In this document: piece by piece, positions 1 through 8,640 of the stretch
Layout: each line of letters starts with the position of its first letter
Numbering within the stretch: position 1 is the first letter of the stretch
DNA from: Chloroflexota bacterium
Lineage (GTDB): Bacteria > Chloroflexota > Anaerolineae > 4572-78 > J111
Length of the DNA: 64,000 bases
Direction of reading: 5' to 3'
NCBI GenBank assembly: GCA_016860845.1
Contig: BOKF01000043.1
Coordinates: forward strand, 8,326-72,325
Program-made: the position numbers and the translations under genes
Notes under the pieces: generated by a model
Told to the model about the DNA's origin: nothing
What the model saw: the letters and a program-made list of their open reading frames with translations, nothing else
Database searches by the model: none

Positions 1-218
1 CGCTCACCGGTGAGGTGGTGGAGTGGCGTGATATAGAATTTGCTCGTGACGCCGGGGTAACGCTCATTACTGCCGGGCATTGCGCAACGGAAACGCCGGG
101 CATGTGCGCCTTTTATCGTTGGTTCAAACCGCAATGGCCCAACCTGCCGGTGGAATATGTGGATACTATCGATCCTGATGTCTATATAACCGTCACTCCC
201 AAGACAGTACAACTTTAG
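1..218 (+). CDS. Nif3-like dinuclear metal-binding protein, C-terminal part
   Basis: The frame is open from position 3, so the gene begins before the window and only about 71 C-terminal residues are seen. They carry the late signature of the Nif3/YbgI family, TAGHCATETPG, where the His and Glu normally bind the dinuclear metal centre; the family usually has Tyr or Phe where this protein has Cys. A final strand, PVEYVDTIDP, also matches the family end. Nif3 proteins are broadly conserved cytoplasmic proteins of uncertain enzymatic role. The gene ends in TAG only 15 bases before the next ATG, so it may be cotranscribed with the THI5-like gene. Confidence 0.75.
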   Translation, partial: LTGEVVEWRDIEFARDAGVTLITAGHCATETPGMCAFYRWFKPQWPNLPVEYVDTIDPDVYITVTPKTVQL

Positions 219-233
219 TAGCGAGATTTCATT

Positions 234-1142
234 ATGCAACCTTTTACCTTCTTCTTGGATTGGGTAATCTCCGCTCAATTTGCTGGGTTGTGCTGGGCGG
301 TGGAGAAAGGACTCTATGCCCAGGCCGGCTTGGAAGTGGACCTCTGCCCCTGGACAGAAGATGGCAGGTCCATTGTGGACAAGGTGGTAGCCGGAGGACT
401 CTGCGCCGGAAGTAGTGAAGATAACCTGATTGTCAGCGGGGTCATTACCGGTCGAGGCATTAAAGCGTTGGGTGTAATGTTGCAAGAGTCGCCCCTGGTT
501 TTAATGACAAAGCCTAGCAGCGGCATTCAATCTCTCACGGATCTGCGAGGGAAACGAGTGGCCATGCATGTGGATGGGATTCGCATCTTGGAGGCTGTGC
601 TGGCACTCCATAGCATTAATCAGTCCGAAATTGAGCTTACCGAAGTGACTTTTGATCTTGATAATCTGGTGCAAGATCGTTTCGATGCCGTCCAAGGCTA
701 TGCCATGACAGAGCCAATTATGTTGGCAGCAATGGGGGTTGAGGTGCATCTCATTCCCATTCGACATCGGCAATTGCATCCATATGCCCAAGTCTTTTTT
801 GCGACTGAACCCTGTATTGCCCAAAACCCAGACATTATCCGTAGCTTTCTGGCAGCTTCATGGGCAGGCTGGCAACAGGCCATGACGTATCGAGACGAAG
901 CCGCTCGGATTGTGGTAAAGATGTCAGGGGACACAGCCGATCTAGCTACGGAACGGCGGATTCTGGAGCAAGTATACTCCTTCGCTACGGGCAATATGGG
1001 CCTCGAGTGGTTCGGAATGTTGGATGTGGAACGCTGGGAATATAATCTGGAATCTTATGCTCGCTTTGGAATTACCTCCCGCAAGCTGACAACAGCCGAG
1101 GTAGTTGAAGACAGATTTCTAAAAGAAATCTATGCCCTCTGA
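234..1142 (+). CDS. THI5/NMT1-fold (SsuA-like) protein without signal peptide, paralog 1
   Basis: This 302-residue protein has the NMT1/THI5-type periplasmic-binding fold. It opens with a strand-helix pattern typical of the family (FFLDWVISAQFAGL), has a middle linker around SLTDLRGKRVAMHVDG, and a C-terminal helical region with RWEYN. Family members are usually pyrimidine, sulfonate or nitrate binding proteins, but this one starts directly at the fold and has no signal peptide or lipobox. The yeast Thi5 CCCFC motif is absent, so HMP synthase activity is not supported. It is the most divergent of three paralogs here (others at 3997 and 4962) and is followed by an LLM oxidoreductase. Ligand unknown. 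Confidence 0.75.
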   Translation: MQPFTFFLDWVISAQFAGLCWAVEKGLYAQAGLEVDLCPWTEDGRSIVDKVVAGGLCAGSSEDNLIVSGVITGRGIKALGVMLQESPLVLMTKPSSGIQSLTDLRGKRVAMHVDGIRILEAVLALHSINQSEIELTEVTFDLDNLVQDRFDAVQGYAMTEPIMLAAMGVEVHLIPIRHRQLHPYAQVFFATEPCIAQNPDIIRSFLAASWAGWQQAMTYRDEAARIVVKMSGDTADLATERRILEQVYSFATGNMGLEWFGMLDVERWEYNLESYARFGITSRKLTTAEVVEDRFLKEIYAL

Positions 1143-1191
1143 GCGAGCAAAATACCTTATATTGCTACCCACTTAATCGAGGAGAACCCTT

Positions 1192-2214
1192 ATGGCTCAA
1201 CGAATGGCTCTCTACATGCAGGATAAACACCTCATCCCCTACGAAATGGAGATGGCGAAGTACGCTGAAGCACGTGGCTTTTCTGAAATCTGGCAAGCCG
1301 ATACCCGCCTGGCCCGTGATTGCGTGGTACTAATGAGTGCATTTCTAGCCGAAACCAAACAGTTGCGGATCGGCTCGGGCGTCCTGCCCATCTGGACCCG
1401 TAATCCGGCGGTTATCGCGGCCAGTTGGAGCACAATGTGGGAGCTGGCAGGCAAAGTAGATGGCCAGGGGCGGGTGATGCTCGGCCTGGGGGCTTGGTGG
1501 GAGCCGATTGCGGCGCGAGTGGGGGTGCAGCGCAAGCAACCGCTCAAAGCCTTGCGAGAACACGTCGAGGCGATTCGCCAACTCTTTACAATGGAGGAAG
1601 TGACTTACACCGGAGAGTTTGTTCACCTGGATCGGGTCAAGCTTGATGTGGCCTATGGCGATACCTCACCCCGCGACATTCCCCTCTATATCGGCGCGAC
1701 CGGTCCGCAGATGCTGGAACTGGCCGGTGAAATTTGTGACGGAGTGGTGCTGAATTACGTTGTCTCGGTTGACTACATCCGCGAAGCGGTTGAACATGTC
1801 CGCAAAGGAGCCGAAAAGGCCGGTAAAACCTTGGACGACATAGACCGGCCCGAACTATTGGTCTGCTGTTTGTCTGATGATGATCCTCAAGCGGCCATGA
1901 GAGAGGGCAAGACCCTGGTAGCCTATTACCTGGGTACAGAACCGCACATTATGAAAGCCAGCAAAGTTGATGAAGAGTTGATCAAAAAAGTGCAGGAGTT
2001 TGTTGGCTGGCCGGCCACCGAAGAAGATTATCGTCGAGCCGCCCGGTTAATTCCTGATGAGGTGGCGCGAAACTTGATGGCTGTCGGCACCAGCGAAGAG
2101 TGTCGCGCCAAAGTGGCTGAGTACATCGAAGCAGGTGTGACCTGTCCCATTCTTTACCCATTGATGGCTGACATTAAGCCGGTCATTGATGCCTTTGCCG
2201 GTTGGGAACCATAG
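1192..2214 (+). CDS. LLM-class flavin/F420-dependent oxidoreductase
   Basis: A 340-residue luciferase-like monooxygenase (LLM) family protein with a TIM-barrel pattern. It has [14 protein letters not shown] near the N-terminus, the barrel strand [22 protein letters not shown], and a late [22 protein letters not shown] segment, all typical of the methylene-tetrahydromethanopterin reductase-like (F420) branch. Such enzymes use F420H2 or FMNH2 for hydride transfer or oxygenation. A clear ribosome site (gaggag) precedes the ATG. A paralog with the same motifs lies at 32735 on the other strand, and an F420:NADP reductase is encoded at 20815, which favours F420 over FMN. The substrate cannot be assigned. 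Confidence 0.85.
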   Translation: MAQRMALYMQDKHLIPYEMEMAKYAEARGFSEIWQADTRLARDCVVLMSAFLAETKQLRIGSGVLPIWTRNPAVIAASWSTMWELAGKVDGQGRVMLGLGAWWEPIAARVGVQRKQPLKALREHVEAIRQLFTMEEVTYTGEFVHLDRVKLDVAYGDTSPRDIPLYIGATGPQMLELAGEICDGVVLNYVVSVDYIREAVEHVRKGAEKAGKTLDDIDRPELLVCCLSDDDPQAAMREGKTLVAYYLGTEPHIMKASKVDEELIKKVQEFVGWPATEEDYRRAARLIPDEVARNLMAVGTSEECRAKVAEYIEAGVTCPILYPLMADIKPVIDAFAGWEP

Positions 2215-2257
2215 TAGCAACCCGATAGTTTGCTCTACAAAAGTAAGGAGTTGAACG

Positions 2258-3751
2258 ATGCCCATCGAAGCCTTAACCACCGCCACGACGGAATTTCTGG
2301 CAAAATCACCCCATAAGCTGTTCATTGGCGGTGAGTGGGTTGAAGCCGCTTCGGGCGAAACTTATACCAGTTATAGCCCCTCGGATGGGGCACACCTGGC
2401 CGAATTGGCCGCGGCTGGCCCGGAGGAAGTGGACCGGGCTGTTGCTGCGGCTCACCGCGCTTTTGAGGGGCCGTGGGGCAAACTGACCCCGGCCCAACGC
2501 AGCGCCCAATTGCGGCGCCTGGCTGATTTAATAGCTGCCCACGCCAATGAATTGGCCGAATTGGAATCGCTGGATAACGGTAAACCTATTCGCTATACTC
2601 GAGCCATTGATGCGCCGGTGGCAGCTCAGCTTGCCTATGATTTTTCCGGCTGGCCGGATAAGATTGCCGGTCACACCCCAGCCGTGTCGGCGCCTGACCA
2701 TTTTGTTTATACCCGGCGCGAGCCGGTGGGGGTGGTGGGTATTATCATTCCCTGGAATTACCCCCTCATCCATACCTTGCAGAAGATGTCCCCGGCGCTG
2801 GCCTGCGGCAACACGGTTGTGTTTAAGCCGGCCCAGTTGTCTTCGCTGGCAATTGTGCGTTTGGGCGAACTGATCCAGGAGGCCAATTTTCCACCTGGCG
2901 TGGTCAACATCCTCACCGGGCGCGGCTCGGTAATTGGTGCGGCGATGGCCGCCCATAAGGACATCAATAAAATTCAGGTCACGGGTTCAACCGCTGTAGG
3001 CCGCAGCGTAGTTCGCGCTTCCGCAGGTAATCTGAAGCGGTTGGCTCTGGAGTTAGGCAGCAAAGCCCCTAACATCATTTTTGCCGATGCTGATTTGGTT
3101 GCGGCTATCCCTGGCGCATTCAGGGCAGCCTTTGGCAATACCGGCCAGAGTTGTGTGGCCGGGGCCAGGCTGTTTGTGCAAGCGCCTATTTTTGAGCAGG
3201 TCGTTGACCGGCTAGTCGAGCTGACCCGACAAGTCAAGATTGGCCACGCCCTTGACCTCAAAACGGATCTGGGGCCAATTGTGGATCAGGCCCAGACTGA
3301 GACCATTCTCAATTATATTAAAAGCGGCCTGGAACAAGGAGCCAAGATGGTTTGTGGCGGTCAGAGACTAACCGGGGGTGACTATGCCCAGGGCTTTTAC
3401 ATTGCACCAACCATCTTTACCAGGGCACGGGACGATATGGTCATTTCCTATGAGGAGATCTTTGGGCCTGTCTTGCCGATTTATTCATTTGAAACGGAAG
3501 AGGAAGTTATCATCCGGGCCAATCATACCGCCTACGGTTTGGCGGCCGGGGTGTGGACACGGGACGTGTCTCGCGCCCATCGGCTGGGCGCGGCGCTCAA
3601 GGCCGGCGTGGTCTGGGTCAATACTTACGACATGTTCGACTCGGCCGCTCCCTTTGGGGGCTTTAAAGGGAGTGGCTATGGCCGGGATAATGGACGGGAA
3701 GTTATTGAAGCCTATACTGAAGTGAAGACGGTATGGGTTTCGACGAAGTAG
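2258..3751 (+). CDS. NAD(P)-dependent aldehyde dehydrogenase
   Basis: A 497-residue ALDH superfamily enzyme of normal length. It shows the cofactor-binding segment IIPWNYPL, the general-base region LELGSKAPNIIF with the catalytic Glu, and the nucleophile segment NTGQSCVAG with the catalytic Cys. The C-terminal PFGGFKGSGYGR motif is also present. It oxidises an aldehyde to the acid; the closest general type is the betaine/aminobutyraldehyde/phenylacetaldehyde dehydrogenase group, but substrate cannot be told. The start follows aaggag by 7 bases. It lies 43 bases after the LLM oxidoreductase and probably shares its transcript, so it may oxidise an aldehyde released by that enzyme (inference). 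Confidence 0.9.
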   Translation: MPIEALTTATTEFLAKSPHKLFIGGEWVEAASGETYTSYSPSDGAHLAELAAAGPEEVDRAVAAAHRAFEGPWGKLTPAQRSAQLRRLADLIAAHANELAELESLDNGKPIRYTRAIDAPVAAQLAYDFSGWPDKIAGHTPAVSAPDHFVYTRREPVGVVGIIIPWNYPLIHTLQKMSPALACGNTVVFKPAQLSSLAIVRLGELIQEANFPPGVVNILTGRGSVIGAAMAAHKDINKIQVTGSTAVGRSVVRASAGNLKRLALELGSKAPNIIFADADLVAAIPGAFRAAFGNTGQSCVAGARLFVQAPIFEQVVDRLVELTRQVKIGHALDLKTDLGPIVDQAQTETILNYIKSGLEQGAKMVCGGQRLTGGDYAQGFYIAPTIFTRARDDMVISYEEIFGPVLPIYSFETEEEVIIRANHTAYGLAAGVWTRDVSRAHRLGAALKAGVVWVNTYDMFDSAAPFGGFKGSGYGRDNGREVIEAYTEVKTVWVSTK

Positions 3752-3761
3752 CCGATTTGTA

Positions 3762-3805
3762 GGACAAACTATTACCCTCTTTCAGATGGGACAAGCTGTT
3801 ATCTT
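3762..3805. repeat. Two copies of a GGACAARCTRTTAYYYT motif
   Basis: Just after the aldehyde dehydrogenase stop are two related 17-mers starting at 3762 and 3789, 27 bases apart: ggacaaactattaccct and ggacaagctgttatctt. A third copy, ggacaaactgttactct, lies at 18108-18124, overlapping the end of the E2 gene. All are in the same orientation and at gene ends. They could be regulator sites or remnants of a dispersed repeat; three copies are too few to choose. Confidence 0.4.
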
Positions 3806-3831
3806 ATCCCCCATATGTCAGCAGGCTTCTT

Positions 3832-3858
3832 TTGACATATATTTTAATATATTATAAT
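3832..3858 (+). promoter_or_regulatory. Candidate sigma-70 promoter for the THI5-like/ABC operon
   Basis: An AT-rich gap (3752-3996) carries a perfect TTGACA at 3832-3837. A perfect TATAAT lies at 3853-3858 (spacer 15), with an alternative TAATAT three bases on giving a 17-base spacer. The sequence is very AT-rich, so chance hexamers are possible, but the gap also separates two gene blocks. It would drive the gene at 3997 and those after it. Confidence 0.5.
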
Positions 3859-3996
3859 ATATACTTATCAATATATAATAATAGTACTCTGACTATAAAA
3901 ATGACAACTTTATACCCTCTCACCTTCTCCACCTCTGACTATCTTTCATGATTGACTGCCAATTTCTGAACTGCTTTGAGTAAGTAAAGAGGCCCT

Positions 3997-4920
3997 ATGA
4001 CCTTTATCAAGCTCCAACTCGACTGGAAGCCAAATGCGCAATTTGCCGGCATTTTGCTGGCCCATCATTGGGGCTGGTATGAGCGAGCCGGGATTGATCT
4101 GGCCATTGTGCCCTGGCAGAGCCATACCAACCCCGTTGATGCCTTAGATACGGCTGAAAATATGATAGCCAGTACTGAGGATAATCTCCTTATTCGAGCA
4201 CGCGCCGCCGGTAAACCGGTCAAAGCGATTGGGGTGATGATGCAATATTCGGCCATTGGCTGGATGGCGCTCAAAAAGTCTGGCATCCAGCATATCACCG
4301 ATCTCAAAGGCAAACGTTTGGGTATTCACGGTGATGGCGAAACCGTGGTTGACATCGTTTTGGCCCGTTTTGGGCTGAGCCGGCAAGATGTGAGCGTGGT
4401 TGAAGTGGGTTATGACTATGCTCAGCTCTTGGATAGCGGCGACCATGATGCTGTCCAATGCCTGGTCATGGTTGAACCGCTTGAATTAGAGCACCTGGGC
4501 TTTGAGTTACAGGTTCTCCCTGCTTACGAATATGGTTATGAGGTTTACTCTCAGGTAATTGCCACCACCGAACGGTTACTGGCAGCGGAACCGGAAGTCT
4601 TGACCCGTTTCCTGAAAGTAACCTTTGAGGGGTGGCGGCAGGCTTTTCAGGAGCCAGAGCAAGCAGCACATATTATTGTTACCCACTATCTGCTCGAAGC
4701 TCAGTCAGCGGTGGAAGCGCGCATGCTTCAGGCGATGCAGCCGATCTTTGAAGGTAAAGTGGGCTTAGCCAGGTTAGGCTGGATGGATCAGGGCCGCTGG
4801 GCGCAGAGTATCGGCTACCTCTTGGAGCATCGCTTGATTGACCAGCCGGTGTCTGCAGATGAGGTGATGACGAACAGCTTAATGGAAGCTGTGTATCGTG
4901 GTGTGGAGAGCGTAGAATAA
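3997..4920 (+). CDS. THI5/NMT1-fold protein without signal peptide, paralog 2
   Basis: A 307-residue NMT1/THI5-like protein. It starts MTFIKLQLDWKPNAQFAG, that is, straight into the first strand of the fold, so it has no export signal. Motifs shared with its neighbour include STEDNLLIRARA, DLKGKRLGIHGDG, and a C-terminal LGWMDQGRW. It is a tandem paralog of the next gene and more distant from the gene at 234. The position of the Thi5 active-site Lys is occupied by Thr in a by-eye alignment, and there is no Cys cluster. No SsuB/SsuC-type transporter partner is nearby; the downstream transporter is of the amino-acid type with its own binding protein. A cytoplasmic binding or enzymatic role is inferred. 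Confidence 0.75.
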   Translation: MTFIKLQLDWKPNAQFAGILLAHHWGWYERAGIDLAIVPWQSHTNPVDALDTAENMIASTEDNLLIRARAAGKPVKAIGVMMQYSAIGWMALKKSGIQHITDLKGKRLGIHGDGETVVDIVLARFGLSRQDVSVVEVGYDYAQLLDSGDHDAVQCLVMVEPLELEHLGFELQVLPAYEYGYEVYSQVIATTERLLAAEPEVLTRFLKVTFEGWRQAFQEPEQAAHIIVTHYLLEAQSAVEARMLQAMQPIFEGKVGLARLGWMDQGRWAQSIGYLLEHRLIDQPVSADEVMTNSLMEAVYRGVESVE

Positions 4921-4961
4921 CGCACCCCGCCCTCCGCCCTACGATCTTAAAGGTATGGCCA

Positions 4962-5870
4962 ATGACGATCCTGACCCTCCAACTCGATTGGAAACCAAAC
5001 GCCCAATTTGCCGGGATTTTGCTGGCGCATCATTTAGATTGGTATACGGCAGCCGGAATCGATCTAAATATCGTGCCTGGACAAATGTCTATGAATCCCG
5101 TAGATGCATTGGCAAGCAGCGAAAATGTTATCGTCAGCGCCGACGATAACTTGATTATTCGAGCCAGGGCTGTCGGGCAGCCGGTCAAGGCAATTGGAGC
5201 CATGCTCCAATATTCGACTTTAGGCTGGCTGGCGCTGAAAAGTTCTGGGATTAAACGGATGAGCGACTTGCGCGGCAAGAAGCTGGGGGTTCACACGGAT
5301 GGAGTGATAGCCCTGGATATCGCCCTGACTCATTTCGGCATGACCCGCCGTGACATCGAAATTGTCCCCTTAGCCTATGATTATGCCCAGGTTCTGTCCA
5401 GTGGCCAGTGTGATGCTATCCAGGGTTTTATCATTACCGAACCCATTGAACTCGAAGAGCTGGGCCTAAAGGTGGAGGCTATGCCCGCTTATGAATGGAG
5501 TTACCAGGCCTACGCCCAAACATTAGCCACCACCGAGCGTTTAATTGACACTCAGCCAGAGGCACTGGCCCAGTTTTTACAAATTACCTTTGATGGCTGG
5601 CGGCATGTGTTGGCCCAGCCTGCCGAGGCCGTTGACATTATTATCACCCATTATCTACCAGAGACCCAATCTAAGGCGGAGCAGCGCATCTTAGAAGCAA
5701 TGCGTCCATTTCTGGTGGGCCAGGTAGGCTTGAATAAGTTAGGTTGGATGGAGCGGGGACGCTGGGAGCGAAGCATTAGCTATCTGGTAGATTATCATAT
5801 CATTGATAAACGCCTGTCGGCGGAGGAGGTAATGACCAATCATTTGATAGAGTCAATTTACAACCGCTAA
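4962..5870 (+). CDS. THI5/NMT1-fold protein without signal peptide, paralog 3
   Basis: A 302-residue protein closely related to the preceding gene across its whole length: same opening LQLDWKPNAQFAGILLAHH, same ADDNLIIRARAVG segment, same DLRGKKLGVHTDG and LGWMERGRW. The pair evidently arose by tandem duplication. Like its neighbours it lacks a signal peptide. The ATG at 4962 is preceded by aaagg. The divergence between the copies is spread evenly, which argues that both are maintained genes rather than one decaying. Ligand or reaction unknown. Confidence 0.75.
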   Translation: MTILTLQLDWKPNAQFAGILLAHHLDWYTAAGIDLNIVPGQMSMNPVDALASSENVIVSADDNLIIRARAVGQPVKAIGAMLQYSTLGWLALKSSGIKRMSDLRGKKLGVHTDGVIALDIALTHFGMTRRDIEIVPLAYDYAQVLSSGQCDAIQGFIITEPIELEELGLKVEAMPAYEWSYQAYAQTLATTERLIDTQPEALAQFLQITFDGWRHVLAQPAEAVDIIITHYLPETQSKAEQRILEAMRPFLVGQVGLNKLGWMERGRWERSISYLVDYHIIDKRLSAEEVMTNHLIESIYNR

Positions 5871-5915
5871 TATTTTGTTTAATTTTGGGAGGCATTAACC
5901 AAAAAGGAGGAAACA

Positions 5916-7805
5916 ATGAAAACAAACAAATTATGGTCGGGAGTGGGCCTTTTGATAGCCCTGATGCTATCAATTTTAGTGACCAGTACTCAAGTTGCGG
6001 CTCAAGAGGGCGGCCAGGAGTACACAATTCAGGCTGATGATTGGTTGAGCAAGCTGGCTGAGAAATTTTATGGTGATGTGACGGCCTGGCCCGCCATTTG
6101 GGAGGCTACCAACGTTAAAGCCAGCGAGGATAATAGCTTTGCCAAAATTGACGACCCCAACATTATTGAAGTGGGTCAAAAGCTGTGGGTTCCGGAGTCT
6201 CAGGAGGCGGTAGAAACCCTGGCCAAAGTAGGGGCTCAAAGTGCAGGAGCCAAGGGTGAAGTAATCGCTTCGCCTGGTACACTCCAGAAAATATTGCAGC
6301 AGGGCTATTTTACCTTTGGTTTGGAAGCCCAATATCGCCCCTTTGAGTTCCGTGATGAAAACGAGAATATCATCGGCTATGATATTGACATTGCCAATGA
6401 AATTGGTAAACGGTTGGGTGTGGAAGCCCGGGCGGTGGACACCAGTTGGCCGACCGTCATCCAAACCCTCTACGATGGCGGCTTTGATTTTATCCTGGGC
6501 GGCATGACCGGCACCGAAGCTCGCTACGAACGGGTCAATTTCTCTGTGCCTTATATGGACGCCTCTTCCGGGTTGCTGGTCCGGGCCGGCGAGGGCATCA
6601 CCGACCGCCAGGGTTTGAACGGCAAGATCGTCGGTGCGGGCGAAGGTACGCCCTCGGTGCAGCAGTTGGAAATCACCGCCGAGGAGTTGGGCATTCAGTA
6701 CGCCGAAGAGATAAAAACCTATGATGATGACGCCGCCGCCTACGAAGCCATGAAGGCCAAACGGGTTGACGCTTATGCCAGTTCGGTCGTCAGCCTGGTA
6801 GAATTTGCCAAAGTTAATCCCGGTTATGAGGTTATCCCTTTCAAATCGGAGAAGTGGGCCGCCGAGTGGAGCGTAGCGGCCTTTCGCAAAGAAGATGTGC
6901 CGTTACGAGCTGTCTTCAATGATATCCTGGTGCAGATGAAAGCCGACGGTACCCTTGACCAGCTCCAACAAAAGTGGTTTAACCAAACCTTTGCCACCAC
7001 CAACGTTCCCCCAACCTGGCCGATTGGTCTAGAGCCGGAAGTTAAGGCATCGCCGGGTACGCTGGAAAAAATTCTCCGGGAAAAGAAGTTCACCTTTGGT
7101 TTGGAAGCCCAATATCGCCCCTTTGAATTCCGTGATGAGAACGAAAACATCATCGGCTATGATATTGATATCGCTAATGAAATAGGGGCGCGGCTGGGCG
7201 GCGTTCAGGCCCAGGCGGTGGACACCAGTTGGCCGACCGTTATCCAAACCCTCTACGATGGCGGCTTTGATTTCATCCTGGGTGGCATGACGGCGACAGA
7301 AGAGCGCTACAAGCGGGTCAACTTCTCTGTGCCTTATATGGACGCGGCTTCCGGGTTGTTGGTCCGGGCAGGTGAAGGTATTGCCGAGCGAAAGGATTTG
7401 AACGGCAAGATCGTCGGGGCGGGCGAAGGTACGCCCTCGGTGCAGCAATTGGAAATTACGGCTGAAGAGTTGGGTATTCAGTATGGCGAGGATATCAAAA
7501 CATACGATGATGACGCCGCCGCCTACGAAGCCATGAAGGCCAAACGGGTTGACGCTTATGCCAGTTCGGTGGTAAGTTTGGTAGAATTTGCCAAAGTCAA
7601 TCCCGGTTATGAGGTTATCCCCTTCAAATCCAGCCGCTGGGCGGCTGAGTATAGCGCCGCGGCCTTCCGCAAAGAAGATGTGCCGTTACGAGCTGTCTTC
7701 AATGATATCCTGGTGCAGATGAAAGCCGATGGTACTCTGGCTAAGTTACAAGAAAAGTGGTTTGGTCAGGTATTTGATACGCCCAATGCGCCGCCGGCGT
7801 GGTGA
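5916..7805 (+). CDS. Secreted LysM protein with two tandem amino-acid-binding (SBP_bac_3) domains
   Basis: This 629-residue protein begins with a signal peptide (positive start MKTNK, hydrophobic core, probable cleavage after QVAA). There is no lipobox Cys. Residues about 36-93 form a LysM domain ending in GQKLWVPE. Residues 118-368 and 378-629 are two family-3 solute-binding domains, roughly 90% identical, both containing FRDENENIIGYDIDIANEIG and the late EKWF/QKWF helix. Permease and ATPase genes follow, so it is the receptor of a polar amino-acid ABC importer. Most such receptors have one domain and a lipid anchor; here LysM may instead hold the protein in the cell wall (inference). The ribosome site aaaggagg is the strongest in the window. 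Confidence 0.9.
   Translation: MKTNKLWSGVGLLIALMLSILVTSTQVAAQEGGQEYTIQADDWLSKLAEKFYGDVTAWPAIWEATNVKASEDNSFAKIDDPNIIEVGQKLWVPESQEAVETLAKVGAQSAGAKGEVIASPGTLQKILQQGYFTFGLEAQYRPFEFRDENENIIGYDIDIANEIGKRLGVEARAVDTSWPTVIQTLYDGGFDFILGGMTGTEARYERVNFSVPYMDASSGLLVRAGEGITDRQGLNGKIVGAGEGTPSVQQLEITAEELGIQYAEEIKTYDDDAAAYEAMKAKRVDAYASSVVSLVEFAKVNPGYEVIPFKSEKWAAEWSVAAFRKEDVPLRAVFNDILVQMKADGTLDQLQQKWFNQTFATTNVPPTWPIGLEPEVKASPGTLEKILREKKFTFGLEAQYRPFEFRDENENIIGYDIDIANEIGARLGGVQAQAVDTSWPTVIQTLYDGGFDFILGGMTATEERYKRVNFSVPYMDAASGLLVRAGEGIAERKDLNGKIVGAGEGTPSVQQLEITAEELGIQYGEDIKTYDDDAAAYEAMKAKRVDAYASSVVSLVEFAKVNPGYEVIPFKSSRWAAEYSAAAFRKEDVPLRAVFNDILVQMKADGTLAKLQEKWFGQVFDTPNAPPAW
6267..7802 (+). repeat. Internal tandem duplication of the ligand-binding domain
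   Basis: Bases 6267-7019 and 7047-7802 are direct copies of about 750 bp, separated by a 27-base linker. Long runs are identical at the nucleotide level, for example around codons FGLEAQYRPFEF and around the DAAAYEAMKAKRVDAYASS segment. Differences cluster at the ends and in a few internal patches, which fits a recent duplication with some gene conversion. Confidence 0.9.
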
Positions 7806-7839
7806 GCTAACAGGAAAGAATTTGGATTGAAATAACCGA

Positions 7840-7873
7840 GGGCGTGGTGCGTAAAATCTCACGCACCACGCCC
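7840..7873 (+). promoter_or_regulatory. Intercistronic stem-loop after the binding-protein gene
   Basis: Perfect 13-bp arms, gggcgtggtgcgt at 7840-7852 and its complement at 7861-7873, enclose an 8-base loop. No T-run follows. It lies between the binding protein and the permease, where such hairpins protect the upstream mRNA or limit read-through. It also makes an upstream GTG start for the permease at 7844 unlikely. Confidence 0.75.
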
Positions 7874-7906
7874 CACGAATCACAAATGGGAGAGGAAGGG
7901 TTGACC

Positions 7907-8602
7907 ATGGATTTTCCCTTCATGCTTGAAATACTTCCCCGGTTGTTGCGGGGATTAATGATGACTATCCAGGTGAGTGCCTTAGCTTTGGTTATTGGCA
8001 CAGTGATTGGGATAGCCTTAGGGATTGTACGGATTATTGGCCCGCGCCCTGTTCAAAAAGTGATCATCGGGTATGTTACCCTGGTACGGGGTACCCCGGC
8101 CATATTTCATATTTATGCGGCCTCGTTATTACTCCCCCGAATTGGGATAGAATTGTCGATATTTTGGGTGGGCCTGATTGCCTTAACGTTTAATACGGTA
8201 GGCTACCAAATTGAAATTGTCCGTGCGGCCCTGGAGTCGATAGACTATGGTCAACGGGAAGCCGCTGCTTCTATTGGGATGACCAACTGGATGGCCATGC
8301 GTTCCATCATTTTGCCTCAAGCTGCTCGGCGTCTGATTCCCCCTTTAACCAATGAACTCGCCAACCTAATTAAAGCCTCTTCAGCCTTATCGGTGATTGC
8401 GGTGCTGGAGATGACCAAAATTGCTAATTCAATTCGCGCCTCTACATTTAAATCGCCGGAGATTTATATCCTGGTGGCAATTTTATACTTTGTCGTCATT
8501 CAACTGTTGATTTGGGGGGCAAATTATCTGGAACACAATGTATTTAACTATCAGCGAGTAGGTAAACAAACCATAACTACTGGTTCAGTTCAAGCTGGCT
8601 GA
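7907..8602 (+). CDS. Polar amino-acid ABC transporter permease (HisM-type), first
   Basis: A 231-residue membrane protein of the His/Glu/Gln/Arg/opine permease family. Several hydrophobic helices are visible, the first being TIQVSALALVIGTVIGIALG, and the EAA loop for ATPase contact is QREAAASIGMTNWMAMRSIILPQA. An upstream GTG start would read through the hairpin arms; the ATG at 7907, 10 bases after aggaagg, gives MDFPFMLEI, matching the start of the sister permease. With the sister permease at 9432, the ATPase between them and the LysM receptor it forms a heteromeric importer. Confidence 0.9.
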   Translation: MDFPFMLEILPRLLRGLMMTIQVSALALVIGTVIGIALGIVRIIGPRPVQKVIIGYVTLVRGTPAIFHIYAASLLLPRIGIELSIFWVGLIALTFNTVGYQIEIVRAALESIDYGQREAAASIGMTNWMAMRSIILPQAARRLIPPLTNELANLIKASSALSVIAVLEMTKIANSIRASTFKSPEIYILVAILYFVVIQLLIWGANYLEHNVFNYQRVGKQTITTGSVQAG

Positions 8603-8640
8603 GGTTGTTAGAAACTCCCCTGACTGAGGTAAGCCAAAGT

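Noticed and set aside
234..5870. Thiamine pyrimidine synthase (Thi5) or thiamine transport
   Set aside because: The CCCFC motif and active-site Lys/His of Thi5 are not present, and there is no thiamine gene or TPP riboswitch-like sequence nearby.
7844..7906. Upstream GTG start for the amino-acid permease
   Set aside because: The extra residues are encoded by a perfect hairpin and have no ribosome site; the ATG at 7907 matches the sister permease.
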